From: Sphingomonadaceae bacterium
GTDB lineage: Bacteria > Pseudomonadota > Alphaproteobacteria > Sphingomonadales > Sphingomonadaceae
Assembly (NCBI GenBank): GCA_947476425.1
Contig: CANJQJ010000012.1
Location: forward strand, 1 to 64,000
Reading direction: 5' to 3'
Length of the DNA: 64,000 bases
Each line of letters opens with the position of its first letter. Within the stretch, counting starts at the first letter, position 1. Made by a program: the position numbers and the translations under genes. The notes under the pieces were generated by a model. It was not told the DNA's origin, ran no database searches, and worked only from the letters and a program-made list of their open reading frames with translations. Positions 16,406 to 25,337 of the stretch are shown one piece after another.

Positions 16406-17752
16406 TCACGCGCCGGCGACGGTCATCCCCTCTATTCGAAGCGTCGGCACGTCGGTTCCGCGCCGGAATTCAAGATCATTGGCGGGCGTGAGGTGGCGAA
16501 ACATGTCCTTGAGGTTGCCAGCTACGGTTATCTCGGCGACCGACTCGCAGATGATTCCGTCGCGGATCACGAAGCCCGACGCGCCGCGACTATAGTCGCC
16601 CGTCACAGGGTTGACGCCATGGCCGATCAGCTCGGTCACGAACAGGCCGAGCTTGATGTCGGCTATCAAGGCCGCTGGCGAGAGCGCTCCGGGCATCATG
16701 AACAAATTGGTGGTTCCCGCGCCCGGCGGCCCACCCACGCCACGCGTGGCATGACCGGTAGGCTTGAGCCCGAGTTGGCGCGCGGAAGCCGAATCCATCA
16801 GCCATGTGGTGAGGACGCCATCGGCGATGATGTCGACCGGCGCGGTCGGCAACCCTTCACCATCGAACGGCTTGGAGCGCAGCCCGCGCAGCCGGTGCGG
16901 ATCGTCGCGAATGATGATGCCTTTCGCAAAGACTTGTTCGCCGAGCCGATCGAGCAGGAAGCTCGTCCGCCGTGCGACCGAGGATCCAGTGATCGCACCG
17001 GCAAGGCTGCCGAGCAGTCCCGCTCCAACGCGTGGATCGAAGACGACGGGCATCTCTCCGGATGAGAGCTTGCCGGGATTGAGCCGCTTCACGGCGCGCT
17101 CGCCTGCGCGCTGACCGATAAGATCGGCCGGTTCGAGATCGGCCCAATGCCGGGTAGAGTCATAGGCGTAATCGCGTTGCATGTTGGCGCCTTCACCCGC
17201 GATAACACTGGCAGAGCAGCCATAACCGCTCGACGAATAGCCGCCCGCAAAACCGTGGCTGGTCGCAATCGCGATGACCGACCGGCTCGCCGAGGCGCCG
17301 CCTCCTTCGCTATTGGTGATACCGGCAACACCGCGCGCTGCGGCTTCAACGGCATCGGCACGCTCACGGAGCATTGCCGGGCTTGGATCGGCGCCGTCGT
17401 CGCTATCGAGATCGGGGCCTCGACCCTTGAGGAGCCGGTCCTCCGGAGCGAGCCCCGACCAGGGATCCTCCGGCGCCTCGCGCGCCATCGCGACCGCGCG
17501 CTCGACCAGCGCATCGAGCGCGAAAGCCGAAAGATCGGACGACGATACGCTTGCGGAGCGTGTCCCGACGAACACGCGAAGACCGATATCCTCGCCTTCC
17601 GAACGCTCGACATCTTCGAGTTGGCCGAGCCTTATCTGGACCTGGGTCGAGGCATTGCAGACATAAAGCGCATCGCCCGCATCCGCGCCTGCGCGCTTCG
17701 CGGCGGCAACGAGATCGGCGACCTGGGACTGGGCTTGATCGAGGCTGAGCAT
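16406..17752 (-). CDS. pmbA: TldD/PmbA family metalloprotease component PmbA (TldE)
   Basis: This 448-residue protein spans the whole PmbA/TldE family length: the N-terminal domain with VQIRLGQLEDVERSEG, GLRVFVG, then the C-terminal PVVFDPRVGAGLLGSLAGAI, ATRGVGGPPGAGTTNLF and NPVTGDYSRGASGFVI. PmbA partners with TldD in a heteromeric protease that processes peptides such as antibiotic precursors. The metal-binding HExxxH belongs to TldD, and none is seen here, as expected. TldD is not in the window. It lies upstream of the CysQ-like gene on the same strand. Confidence 0.9.
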   Translation of the reverse strand: MLSLDQAQSQVADLVAAAKRAGADAGDALYVCNASTQVQIRLGQLEDVERSEGEDIGLRVFVGTRSASVSSSDLSAFALDALVERAVAMAREAPEDPWSGLAPEDRLLKGRGPDLDSDDGADPSPAMLRERADAVEAAARGVAGITNSEGGGASASRSVIAIATSHGFAGGYSSSGYGCSASVIAGEGANMQRDYAYDSTRHWADLEPADLIGQRAGERAVKRLNPGKLSSGEMPVVFDPRVGAGLLGSLAGAITGSSVARRTSFLLDRLGEQVFAKGIIIRDDPHRLRGLRSKPFDGEGLPTAPVDIIADGVLTTWLMDSASARQLGLKPTGHATRGVGGPPGAGTTNLFMMPGALSPAALIADIKLGLFVTELIGHGVNPVTGDYSRGASGFVIRDGIICESVAEITVAGNLKDMFRHLTPANDLEFRRGTDVPTLRIEGMTVAGA

Positions 17753-17793
17753 ATAATCGACTTAGGGAGCCGAGGCCCCGACGTCAAAGCCTC

Positions 17794-18705
17794 TCAGGAC
17801 GAAAGTCCGACCACGCCGCATGCAAGGAACATCAATAGCCCTGCAAATCGATTGGCCCGGAATCGCTTCAGCGCGTCGGCGGTATCCCTCGGGTCGAGGC
17901 CTAGCACTTGCCATGCGAAATGCAGCGCCACCGGCAAAAGCGCCACGACAGTCAGGATTTGCGGCCGCGCCGTCCAGAAAGCCGCTGCCCAACAGATCAG
18001 CGCGAGCAAATAGCAAAGCCCGATGCCAGGCTTGGCTCGGTTTCCAAGCGCTCGCGCCGAGCTTTTCACCCCCGCCAGCGCATCATCCTCGATATCCTGC
18101 AATGCATATATCGTATCGTAGCCAACCACCCAGAAAAAGGCGCCGGCATAGAGCAGCAAACCAGTGACGTTGATGCCGCCGGTCGTCTCAGCCCAGCCGA
18201 CGAGCGCCGCCCAGGTAAACACCAGACCGAGCCACGCCTGCGGCCACCAGGTAATACGCTTCATGAAGGGATAGGCCGCAACGAGCGCGAGGCTCGCCAG
18301 CGCGATGACCTGCGCAACCGGCTGCAACTGGAGGAGGACGACAAGCCCGACGAGGCTCAGCACGGCAAGCCAGGCCCAGGCGAGCTTCAGCGAGACCCGC
18401 CTGCTCGCCACTGGCCGCGAAGCGGTACGCGCCACTTTGCGATCGAGATCCCGGTCGATGATGTCGTTGTAGACGCAGCCCGCGCCACGCATCGCCACCG
18501 ATCCCAGCGCGAACCATAACAGCAGGTCCCAGCGCCGTCCTGCCTCGCCAGCAAGCGCTATGGCCCATGCTCCGGGCCAGAATAGCAGCCATGCCCCGAT
18601 CGGGCGATCGAAGCGGGCAAGCTGGACAAGATCGCGCAGCGTACCCGGCATTCGCGCAATCAGGCCGCGGCTTTCACTGTCGGGTACTATGTCAGGGTTG
18701 GTCAT
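17794..18705 (-). CDS. ubiA: 4-hydroxybenzoate polyprenyltransferase UbiA
   Basis: This 303-residue integral membrane prenyltransferase attaches the polyprenyl tail to 4-hydroxybenzoate in ubiquinone synthesis. Both Asp-rich motifs are present: NDIIDRDLDRKVART (about residues 80-94) and YDTIYALQDIEDD. About eight transmembrane helices are visible (GAWLLFWPGAWAIALAGEAG, GLLLYAGAFFWVVGYD and others). Length is normal for the family. It may share a transcript with pmbA, whose start is 42 bases downstream. A plus-strand gene (rsmE) diverges from its start. Confidence 0.92.
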   Translation of the reverse strand: MTNPDIVPDSESRGLIARMPGTLRDLVQLARFDRPIGAWLLFWPGAWAIALAGEAGRRWDLLLWFALGSVAMRGAGCVYNDIIDRDLDRKVARTASRPVASRRVSLKLAWAWLAVLSLVGLVVLLQLQPVAQVIALASLALVAAYPFMKRITWWPQAWLGLVFTWAALVGWAETTGGINVTGLLLYAGAFFWVVGYDTIYALQDIEDDALAGVKSSARALGNRAKPGIGLCYLLALICWAAAFWTARPQILTVVALLPVALHFAWQVLGLDPRDTADALKRFRANRFAGLLMFLACGVVGLSS

Positions 18706-18795
18706 GAACGCTCCCTACCCGTTGGCGTCGGGCGAAGTCGAGGGACGCGGCTCGACTTCGTCCGACACCGGCGCCAGAAGGAGGTCCAATCCCGT

Positions 18796-19551
18796 TTGAA
18801 AGTGGACTCGATGCCCGCCACCCCAGCCTGGCCGCCTGCCAGTACCCCCCGTCTTCATATAGACCAGCCGCTGGAAGCGCTCGCGTCGATCGTTATCGGG
18901 GGCGCACAGGCACATTATCTTGCCGGCGTGATGCGGATGAAGGTCGGCGATCCGGTCAGGCTATTCGACAATATATCGGGCGAATGGCTTGCCGAGGTCG
19001 TCAATCTCGGCAAGCGCGAATTGCACCTGAACATTTCCGGGAAGCTTTCGGAACGCGAGCTCGTTCCGGATCTCTGGCTGCTCACCGCACCGATCAAGAA
19101 GGGCCGGATCGACTGGATCATCGAAAAGGCCTGCGAACTCGGGGTTGCCCGGATCGTCCCGGTGCTCACCCAACGCACGATCGTAGACAAGATCAACCCG
19201 GATCGGCTTTCAGCGCACATGATCGAGGCAGCCGAGCAATGTGGCCGAACGGCGCTGCCCGAACTCGCGGAAATGGTGAAGCTTACGGCGATGCTGGCGA
19301 ACTGGCCCGCTGATCGAACGCTGATCTTCGCCGACGAGGCAGGGGGCGCGCCGATGGCCGAGGCCATCACACCGGGGCCGGCGGCGATCCTGATCGGGCC
19401 CGAAGGTGGTTTCACCGATGACGAGCGCGCGGCGATCCGCGCCCATCCCGCCGCACGTGGCGTATCGCTTGGGCCCCGCATCCTGCGCGCCGACACGGCT
19501 GTCGTGGCGGCGATCACGCTCTGGATGGCCATCGCAGGGGACTGGCGTTGA
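18796..19551 (+). CDS. rsmE: 16S rRNA m3U1498 methyltransferase RsmE
   Basis: This 251-residue SPOUT-class methyltransferase modifies U1498 of 16S rRNA. Visible are the N-terminal PUA-like part (AQAHYLAGVMRMKVGDPVRLF) and the SPOUT knot: KKGRIDWIIEKACELGV, AEQCGRTALPEL, ILIGPEGGFTDDE, then LGPRILRADTAVVAAI. TTG 18796 has AAGGAGG at 18778-18784. ATG 18811 (MPATPAWPP) is an equally plausible protein start but sits too far from that site. Divergent from ubiA and followed by gshA, 65 bases downstream. Confidence 0.9.
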   Translation: MKVDSMPATPAWPPASTPRLHIDQPLEALASIVIGGAQAHYLAGVMRMKVGDPVRLFDNISGEWLAEVVNLGKRELHLNISGKLSERELVPDLWLLTAPIKKGRIDWIIEKACELGVARIVPVLTQRTIVDKINPDRLSAHMIEAAEQCGRTALPELAEMVKLTAMLANWPADRTLIFADEAGGAPMAEAITPGPAAILIGPEGGFTDDERAAIRAHPAARGVSLGPRILRADTAVVAAITLWMAIAGDWR

Positions 19552-19616
19552 TGTTCGTCCTTTTGTGAAACCGAAATGCTGGCGCTTGTCACATTGCGTC
19601 GCTATGTGGCCCGGCA

Positions 19617-20990
19617 ATGAGCACACGCCAGGAATCCGAGGGAGAGGATCCACCCATCGAATCGCGTGAGGACCTTATCAAGGTCTTCGCGGGTGGGGAG
19701 AAGCCGCGCGCGCGCTGGCGCATCGGCACCGAGCACGAGAAATTCGTCTATCGGCGCGCCGATCACCGCGCCCCCTCCTATGACGAACCCGGCGGTATCC
19801 GCGACCTCCTCGACGGGCTGACTCGCTTCGGCTGGGAACCGATCCTCGAAGGCGACAAGGTCATCGCGCTTTCCGGCACCGATGGCGCGATCAGTCTCGA
19901 GCCTGCCGGCCAGCTCGAACTCTCCGGCGCACCGCTTGAAACACTTCACCAGACCTGCGCCGAAACCCACCGCCATCTTGCACAGGTCAAGATCGTCGGC
20001 GACGAACTCGGGCTCGGTTTCCTCGGCCTCGGCCTCTGGCCCGACAAGACTCGCGCCGAAATGCCGATCATGCCCAAGGGCCGCTACGACATCATGCTTC
20101 GCCACATGCCTCGCGTCGGCACGATGGGGCTCGACATGATGCTGCGGACCTGCACGATCCAGACCAACCTCGACTATGCGTCCGAGGCTGACATGGTCCA
20201 GAAATTCCGCGTCAGCCTGGCGCTCCAGCCGCTTGCAACCGCATTATTCGCGAACTCACCGTTCCTTGAGGGCAAACCCAACGGATATCTCTCCTATCGC
20301 AGCCATATCTGGACCGACACCGATCCGGCCCGGACCGGCATGCTGCCGTTCGTGTTCGAGGACGGCTTCGGCTATGAGCGCTATGCGGATTATATGCTCG
20401 ACGTGCCGATGTATTTCGTCTTTCGCGACGGCAAATATATCGATGCCGCCGGACAGAATTTCCGCGACTTTCTCGATGGTCGCCTGCCGGCCTATCCTGG
20501 GCAGAAGCCACGCATCGGCGATTGGGTCGATCATCTTTCGACAGCCTTCCCTGAGGTTCGGCTGAAGAGCTTTCTCGAGATGCGCGGCGCTGATGGCGGC
20601 CGCTGGGGCAAGATCTGCGCGCTGCCGGCCTTCTGGGTGGGGATCCTCTACGATCAGTCCGCGCTCGACGCTGCCTGGGACCTGGTCAAGAACTGGTCGA
20701 TCGCCGAACAGCAGCGCATTCGTGACGATGTCCCCCGCCTCGGCCTCAAGACGCTTGCACCGGATGGCCGCAGCTTCAAGGAGCTGGCAAACGACGTCCT
20801 CAACATCGCCTCGGCGGGCCTTTCGGCGCGTGCCCGCCTCAATGGCGCCGGCGATAGCGAACAGGGCTTCCTCGACCCCCTGCGCGAGATCGTCGCGACC
20901 GGCAGAACCCCTGCCGATCGGCTGCTCGAGCTCTATCGCGGCGAATGGCAGGGCGATCTAAGCCGCGTGTATGCGGAAATGAGCTTCTAG
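19617..20990 (+). CDS. gshA: Glutamate-cysteine ligase, plant/alphaproteobacterial type
   Basis: This 457-residue enzyme makes gamma-glutamylcysteine, the first step of glutathione synthesis. It shows WRIGTEHEKF near the N-terminus, ISLEPAGQLELSGAP, CTIQTNLDYASE, SYRSHIWTDTDPARTGML, DGRLPAYPGQKP and FLEMRGADGG, all typical of the plant-type GCS2 family rather than E. coli GshA. Length is normal. It lies 65 bases after rsmE, so the two may be cotranscribed. A 92-bp dispersed repeat follows its stop. Confidence 0.92.
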   Translation: MSTRQESEGEDPPIESREDLIKVFAGGEKPRARWRIGTEHEKFVYRRADHRAPSYDEPGGIRDLLDGLTRFGWEPILEGDKVIALSGTDGAISLEPAGQLELSGAPLETLHQTCAETHRHLAQVKIVGDELGLGFLGLGLWPDKTRAEMPIMPKGRYDIMLRHMPRVGTMGLDMMLRTCTIQTNLDYASEADMVQKFRVSLALQPLATALFANSPFLEGKPNGYLSYRSHIWTDTDPARTGMLPFVFEDGFGYERYADYMLDVPMYFVFRDGKYIDAAGQNFRDFLDGRLPAYPGQKPRIGDWVDHLSTAFPEVRLKSFLEMRGADGGRWGKICALPAFWVGILYDQSALDAAWDLVKNWSIAEQQRIRDDVPRLGLKTLAPDGRSFKELANDVLNIASAGLSARARLNGAGDSEQGFLDPLREIVATGRTPADRLLELYRGEWQGDLSRVYAEMSF

Positions 20991-21053
20991 GATCGGGTTC
21001 GGGGCGGTAGCAGTCGCCCGACCCCTTCTCCTGTCATCCCGACGCCCCCTCCT

Positions 21054-21145
21054 GTCATCCCGACGAAAGTCGGGATCCATGGGACCCACAGGTCTCGCGA
21101 TCGAGAGATCGCCGTGTCGTGGATCCCGGCGTCCACAGGGGTGAC
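21054..21145 (-). repeat. 92-bp dispersed inverted-end repeat, copy A
   Basis: Reading on the minus strand this is the same element as at 51594-51685 and 57024-57115: outer arms related to GTCATCCCG and CGGGATGAC, an inner CCGGGATCCACG-type arm and a central CCTGTGGGTCCCATGGAT block. All three copies are 92 bases long. The distal arm of this copy has drifted (GTCACCCCTGTGG). A second short GTCATCCCGACG arm precedes it at about 21033. It lies between convergent gshA and the mla-type operon. Confidence 0.85.
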
Positions 21146-21174
21146 GAAGAGGACGAGATTCGGATATCGCGTCT

Positions 21175-21780
21175 CTAGGGCGTCGCCGCTGGCCCCAGCC
21201 ACTCAACGACCTGGCCTGCAATCTCGTTCGCCGCCTGGTTGAGCGCTTGCGCGACCGGAACCGGTTTTTCGCTGGCCGTCGCGACGCGGGCCTCGAAGCG
21301 GCGAGCGAGCAGTGGCTTGCCGTCGCCCGGGGCGAGCGCTGCGTCATAGACGATGACAACCTCGCGTTTAACCGCGTCCAGTTCGAACTGCTGCACACGC
21401 CCAGTCAATCTCTGGCCCGGCGCGAGCGCGTATTGCCGACGATCGACAACTAGCCGGCCGGTCCGCGCCGAAATCGTTTCCGAGAGCAGGTCGGCGAAGA
21501 GATGCGCGGGCTGGTCGCTCCATCGCGCATCCTTGAGATAGGCAAGGCTGTTGTCGCTCGTTCGGACCGCAACATGATCGTTGGCGAGCGATTGCGGAAC
21601 GGTCGGCACAAGCACCATCAGCGTCGACGCATCGGCAGAGTTGCGCGGCGCAACTGCGGCTCCGCCCGTATCGGCCGTCAAGGTCAACAGCGTCGCGGGG
21701 GGCTTGCCGCCAAAGCTGACGCAGGCGGAAAGCAGGAACATGCCCGTTAGGGCCGGCAGTGATCGCAAATGTCGCTTCAT
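21175..21780 (-). CDS. ABC-type transport auxiliary lipoprotein (PqiC/MCE-associated)
   Basis: This 201-residue lipoprotein has signal peptide MKRHLRSLPALTGMFLLSAC with the lipobox LSAC, so it is lipidated on that Cys. The mature part shows the auxiliary-component pattern: LMVLVPTVPQSLANDHVAVR, then LKDARWSDQPAHLFADLL and VDRRQYALAPGQRLTGRVQQ. It is the last gene of the Mla-type operon. Its ATG follows the MCE gene's stop by one base, so translational coupling is likely. It probably sits in the outer membrane as the receiving partner of the MCE lipid shuttle. Confidence 0.85.
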   Translation of the reverse strand: MKRHLRSLPALTGMFLLSACVSFGGKPPATLLTLTADTGGAAVAPRNSADASTLMVLVPTVPQSLANDHVAVRTSDNSLAYLKDARWSDQPAHLFADLLSETISARTGRLVVDRRQYALAPGQRLTGRVQQFELDAVKREVVIVYDAALAPGDGKPLLARRFEARVATASEKPVPVAQALNQAANEIAGQVVEWLGPAATP

Positions 21781-21781
21781 G

Positions 21782-22729
21782 TCAGTGCCTCGGCGCATAT
21801 TCGGGGAGCTTGTTGCCGCCGAGCACCGCGCCCGCACCACCGCGATCGAGGCGTTCGGCGACGGCGGTGAGCGCGCGGCTCATTTCGGAGAGATCGCTGA
21901 CCAGTTGGCTGACCTCCGGGATGGTCTGCGTCGAAAGCGCCTTCATCCCGGGCCTTACGTCGGTCAGAACGCCGTCAAGCGTCGTCATGCTGTGATCCGC
22001 AGCCGCAACGGCCTTGTTGAGATTGTGGATCGCCGGCCTGACATCGGAATCCATCATCCCGTTGGTGGTCTCGGCGAGGTTCCCGATCTTCTGGGCGGCA
22101 TCACCGGCCTGGCGAATTGCTATGCGCGTCTCGGCAAGCGTCGCCGCAATCTCGGGCCCGCGATCCGCGAGCGATTTGGACAGGCGGTTCACATTGTTGA
22201 GGATGCCCTCGAAACTCTGCTGATTTCGATCGGACAGAAACTCGGTCAGTCTCTCAGTCAATGTCGTGAGCCGCTCCAGAAGCTTGGGAGCGCTGTTCAG
22301 CAACTCACCGAGCGCCCCGGGCTTGGTCGGGATCACGGGCACGCCATTGGGTCCCGGCTCCTCGATCGGCGGGGCGCCCTTCATGGCGCCATCGAGATTG
22401 ACCTGCGCCACCCCGGTGAATCCGACGCTGGCAACGGTTGCCGTCGTACCCTGAAGGATCGGCACGTTATCCTTGACGGTGATGCGCACACGGACGAAGT
22501 CCGGATTCTCGGGCAGAAGGGCGATTTCCTCGACCTTGCCAACCGGCACGCCTGCGAAGGTAACTGCGCTTCCTTTCGCCAAGCCTTCGACCGATTGCTT
22601 GAAAAAGACGTCAAATTGACGGTTCGAGGCATCTGAAAAGCCGGCAAGCCAGACAATGAAGACGAGCGTAAGGACCGTAAGCGCCAGCACCACGCCGCCG
22701 ACGAATATATGGTTGGAGCGATTTTCCAT
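21782..22729 (-). CDS. MCE/MlaD-family substrate-binding protein of lipid ABC transporter
   Basis: This 315-residue protein has one N-terminal membrane span (HIFVGGVVLALTVLTLVFIV) and then a single MCE domain: FDVFFKQSVEGLAKGSAVTF, AGVPVGKVEEI, then VGFTGVAQVNLDG. The C-terminal ~170 residues form a long helical region (LTTLTERLTEFLSDRNQQSF onward) that would oligomerise into the periplasmic tube seen in MCE proteins. It lies between the ATPase and lipoprotein genes of one operon, in the order expected for a phospholipid trafficking system. Confidence 0.88.
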   Translation of the reverse strand: MENRSNHIFVGGVVLALTVLTLVFIVWLAGFSDASNRQFDVFFKQSVEGLAKGSAVTFAGVPVGKVEEIALLPENPDFVRVRITVKDNVPILQGTTATVASVGFTGVAQVNLDGAMKGAPPIEEPGPNGVPVIPTKPGALGELLNSAPKLLERLTTLTERLTEFLSDRNQQSFEGILNNVNRLSKSLADRGPEIAATLAETRIAIRQAGDAAQKIGNLAETTNGMMDSDVRPAIHNLNKAVAAADHSMTTLDGVLTDVRPGMKALSTQTIPEVSQLVSDLSEMSRALTAVAERLDRGGAGAVLGGNKLPEYAPRH

Positions 22730-22736
22730 CAGCGCT

Positions 22737-23567
22737 TCATGCCCCTGTCTCCGTCCGGTTCATATCTGCATTCGCCTTGTTGCGTTCATTGGCGTCTGCA
22801 GCGAAGCGCCCTCGTGGACCCTTGAAATACTCGCGAATCCACGGATGGTCCAACGCAAGCAGTTCCGGGATCGTTCCGATCGCGATCACCTGATGATCCG
22901 CAAGCACCGCTACCCGGTCGCAGATCGCATAAAGCGTATCGAGATCGTGGGTTATGAGGAACACGGTTAGACCAAGGGCATCCTTGAGTTCCTTGAGGAG
23001 CGTATCGAAATTGGCGGCCCCGATCGGATCGAGGCCAGCAGTGGGTTCGTCGAGGAACAGCAGTTCCGGATCGAGCGCAAGCGCCCGCGCAAGGCCAGCG
23101 CGCTTGCGCATGCCTCCCGAAAGTTCGGACGGATATTTGGGTCCGGCATCGGGGGCCAAACCGGTCATCGCCACCTTGTATGCTGCGATTTCGTCAAGCA
23201 ATTGCTGGTCGAGCTCGGGATAGAATTCGCGCAGCGGCACCTGGATATTTTCGGCGACCGTCAGCATAGAAAACAGGGCGCCACCCTGGAACAAGACGCC
23301 CCAGCGCTTGCGGATCGACTGGGCTTCCTCGTCGTCGCGTCCCGCCATCGATTTGCCGAACACCTCGATCTCGCCGGCCTGCGGAGTCTGGAGCCCGATG
23401 ATCGCGCGCATCAGGACGGATTTTCCAGTGCCGGATCCGCCGACGACGCCAAGAATTTCTCCGCGCCGAACGTCGAGATCAAGATTTTCATGGACGATCT
23501 GGTCGCCGAAGCCATTGCTCAGCCCGCGCACCCGGATGAGAATGTCAGGATCGCCGCCGTCGGTCAT
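22737..23567 (-). CDS. MlaF-type ABC transporter ATP-binding protein
   Basis: The 276-residue ATPase starts at ATG 23567, which overlaps the last base of the permease stop (TGATG). Walker A is GGSGTGKS, the signature is LSGGMRKRAGLARAL, Walker B is LLFLDEPTAGLDPIG, and the switch His is in ITHDLDT. SGGMRKR rather than SGGQRQR is the hallmark of the MlaF/TGD3 group. The C-terminus (HPWIREYFKGPRGR) matches MlaF proteins. The frame is open far upstream, but that part is antisense to nothing recognisable and lies within the permease gene. Confidence 0.9.
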   Translation of the reverse strand: MTDGGDPDILIRVRGLSNGFGDQIVHENLDLDVRRGEILGVVGGSGTGKSVLMRAIIGLQTPQAGEIEVFGKSMAGRDDEEAQSIRKRWGVLFQGGALFSMLTVAENIQVPLREFYPELDQQLLDEIAAYKVAMTGLAPDAGPKYPSELSGGMRKRAGLARALALDPELLFLDEPTAGLDPIGAANFDTLLKELKDALGLTVFLITHDLDTLYAICDRVAVLADHQVIAIGTIPELLALDHPWIREYFKGPRGRFAADANERNKANADMNRTETGA

Positions 23568-24673
23568 CAGATCCAGCCGATCTGGGTGAAAAACACCGCG
23601 AAGGCCGCGTCCAGCACGATGACGAGGAAGATCGCCTGGACGACCGATGCCGTGGTGCGCAAGCCAACCTCCTCGGCACTGCCCTCGACCTGCATGCCCT
23701 GGAAGCAGCCGGCTATGGCAATGATCAGGCCGAACACGGGCGCCTTGACGAGCCCGACCCAAAGATCGGTCATCGGTACGACCTCCCGGATGCGCTGGAC
23801 GAAGGTGACCGGAGGAATATCGAGCGCAAGCCAGCAATATATGCCGCCGCCGACCATGGCGACCATCGTCGCGTAGAAGCCAAGCAACGGCATCATGACC
23901 ACCGCAGCGATGACGCGCGGCAAAACGAGGGCTTCCATTGGCGAGACGCCAATGATCCGCATCGCATCGACTTCCTCGGCGAGCTTCATCGAACCAATCT
24001 GCGCGGCAAATGCAGATCCCGAACGCCCGGCGACCATGATCGCGGTCATCAGGACGCCGAGTTCTCGCGCGGTGACGCGGCCGATGAGGTTGATCGTAAA
24101 TACTTCCGCACCGAATTGCCGCAGCTGGACCGCGCCCTGCTGGCCAATGACGATGCCGATCAGGAAACTCATCAGCCCGATGATCGCAAGAGCTGTAACA
24201 CCGACCACCTCGAACTGGCGGATCACTGCATTTATCCGGAAGCGCTTCGGATTGCGGATCAAGTTCCATGCGGCGACCAACGTCGCCCCGAAAAACCCGA
24301 GAAGCCCGACCAGTGTCGCGCCTGCATGGACGGTCGCCTGACCCATTTCGCCGAGCACGCGAAGGAATGGATTGGTTCGATCCGGCCGGATTTTGAACGG
24401 TTGATCGGCGGCGCAGACCTGTTCGATCAGCCGTTCGGCGTCCTTGCTCGCGCCCGAAATGGTGGCGTCATGATCTCGAGCGAGCCGATGGATCACCCAG
24501 GCGCCGACGGTATCGATCCGCTCGATGCCGGAAAGATCTATTCGGGCCGGTGGATCGGAAAGCGTGCTGAGGCGAGCATGAAGAACGGATATCTCGGCGA
24601 GCGTAAGCGCGCCGCTGAAGCGCAGCGACGGCCCTTCGGGCGTCTCCTCGATGGTGAAATCGGCACCCGGCAT
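23567..24673 (-). CDS. MlaE-type permease with N-terminal STAS domain
   Basis: This 368-residue membrane protein combines two parts. Residues 1-100 form a STAS domain (PSLRFSGALTLAEISVLHAR, DLSGIERIDTVGAWVIHRLA), the role played by separate MlaB in E. coli. Residues 110-368 form the MlaE permease with GQATVHAGATLVGLLGFFG, FSFLIG-like LMSFLIGIVIGQQGAVQL, ARELGVLMTAIMVAGRSGSA and EEVDAMRIIGVSPMEALVLP. It is the first gene of the four-gene operon. No periplasmic MlaC-like carrier is encoded here. Confidence 0.9.
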   Translation of the reverse strand: MPGADFTIEETPEGPSLRFSGALTLAEISVLHARLSTLSDPPARIDLSGIERIDTVGAWVIHRLARDHDATISGASKDAERLIEQVCAADQPFKIRPDRTNPFLRVLGEMGQATVHAGATLVGLLGFFGATLVAAWNLIRNPKRFRINAVIRQFEVVGVTALAIIGLMSFLIGIVIGQQGAVQLRQFGAEVFTINLIGRVTARELGVLMTAIMVAGRSGSAFAAQIGSMKLAEEVDAMRIIGVSPMEALVLPRVIAAVVMMPLLGFYATMVAMVGGGIYCWLALDIPPVTFVQRIREVVPMTDLWVGLVKAPVFGLIIAIAGCFQGMQVEGSAEEVGLRTTASVVQAIFLVIVLDAAFAVFFTQIGWI

Positions 24674-24763
24674 CGTTTGTTACAGTGGGGCAAGATCGCC
24701 AATGGGGCAAGCTTCACATCTGCGACCGAAGCAAACGGCAAATTTTCTTCGTCACTTTGCAGT

Positions 24764-25258
24764 CTAGAATCCCGCCGCCTTCAGCAATTCGAGCCAAAGT
24801 GATTCATCCCAATAACGGCGAGCGAGCTTCGAGGTCGATGGCGCGACGAAGATGCGGGTGCTGCCGATAACCTCTTGCTGGAACCCATAGGCGATCCGAT
24901 CGCGTCCGAAGAAACGCTTGGCCGCCAGCTTGCCGTTGAAAGCGAGAATGGCGGGTGCGACCATCCCGATGCGCTCCGAAAGTCCTGCGGCATCGAAGTC
25001 GCTGCGCGCCAGATCGGAATCGGCACCAAAGACGTGCTTGCAGATATCGGTGAGGCCGACGCCATAGCGCGGAAGGTCAGGATATTCGCTAGGATCGAAA
25101 CGGCGCGGGGTGACCCCGCCAAGATGCATCATCCGCCAGAATTCATTGTGGGGATGAGCGTAATAAGCCTGGTCCCGCGCCGAACGGGTTCCCGGCGCTG
25201 TTCCACAGACCACGAGATCCAGACCCGGAGTGAGGACATCAGGCAGAACCGGGTTCAT
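24764..25258 (-). CDS. Mug-type G:T/U mismatch-specific uracil-DNA glycosylase
   Basis: This 164-residue protein is of the Mug/TDG family, which excises uracil or thymine from mismatches with guanine. The N-terminal catalytic loop VVCGTAPGTRSARDQAYYAH with PHNEFWRMM matches the family's GxNPG/S-x-x-S-A-x-x-G-x-x-F-x-x-P-x-N-x-F-W pattern, here GTAPG. The C-terminal region PSTSKLARRYWDESLW corresponds to the NPSGLNR-like minor-groove loop. It is a short single-domain protein, normal for Mug. It lies between the Mla operon and the aminotransferase gene on the same strand. Confidence 0.85.
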   Translation of the reverse strand: MNPVLPDVLTPGLDLVVCGTAPGTRSARDQAYYAHPHNEFWRMMHLGGVTPRRFDPSEYPDLPRYGVGLTDICKHVFGADSDLARSDFDAAGLSERIGMVAPAILAFNGKLAAKRFFGRDRIAYGFQQEVIGSTRIFVAPSTSKLARRYWDESLWLELLKAAGF

Positions 25259-25337
25259 GTCTTCTCATCCGCGCGAGCCCGGATCGGGCAAGGTCCAAAG
25301 GAACGGGCCCCGGCCTGAGCCAGGGCACCGTCTCAGT

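Noticed and set aside
23568-24269. N-terminal extension of the MlaF-type ATPase frame
   Set aside because: It lies inside the permease gene in another frame; ATG 23567 gives a complete ATPase.
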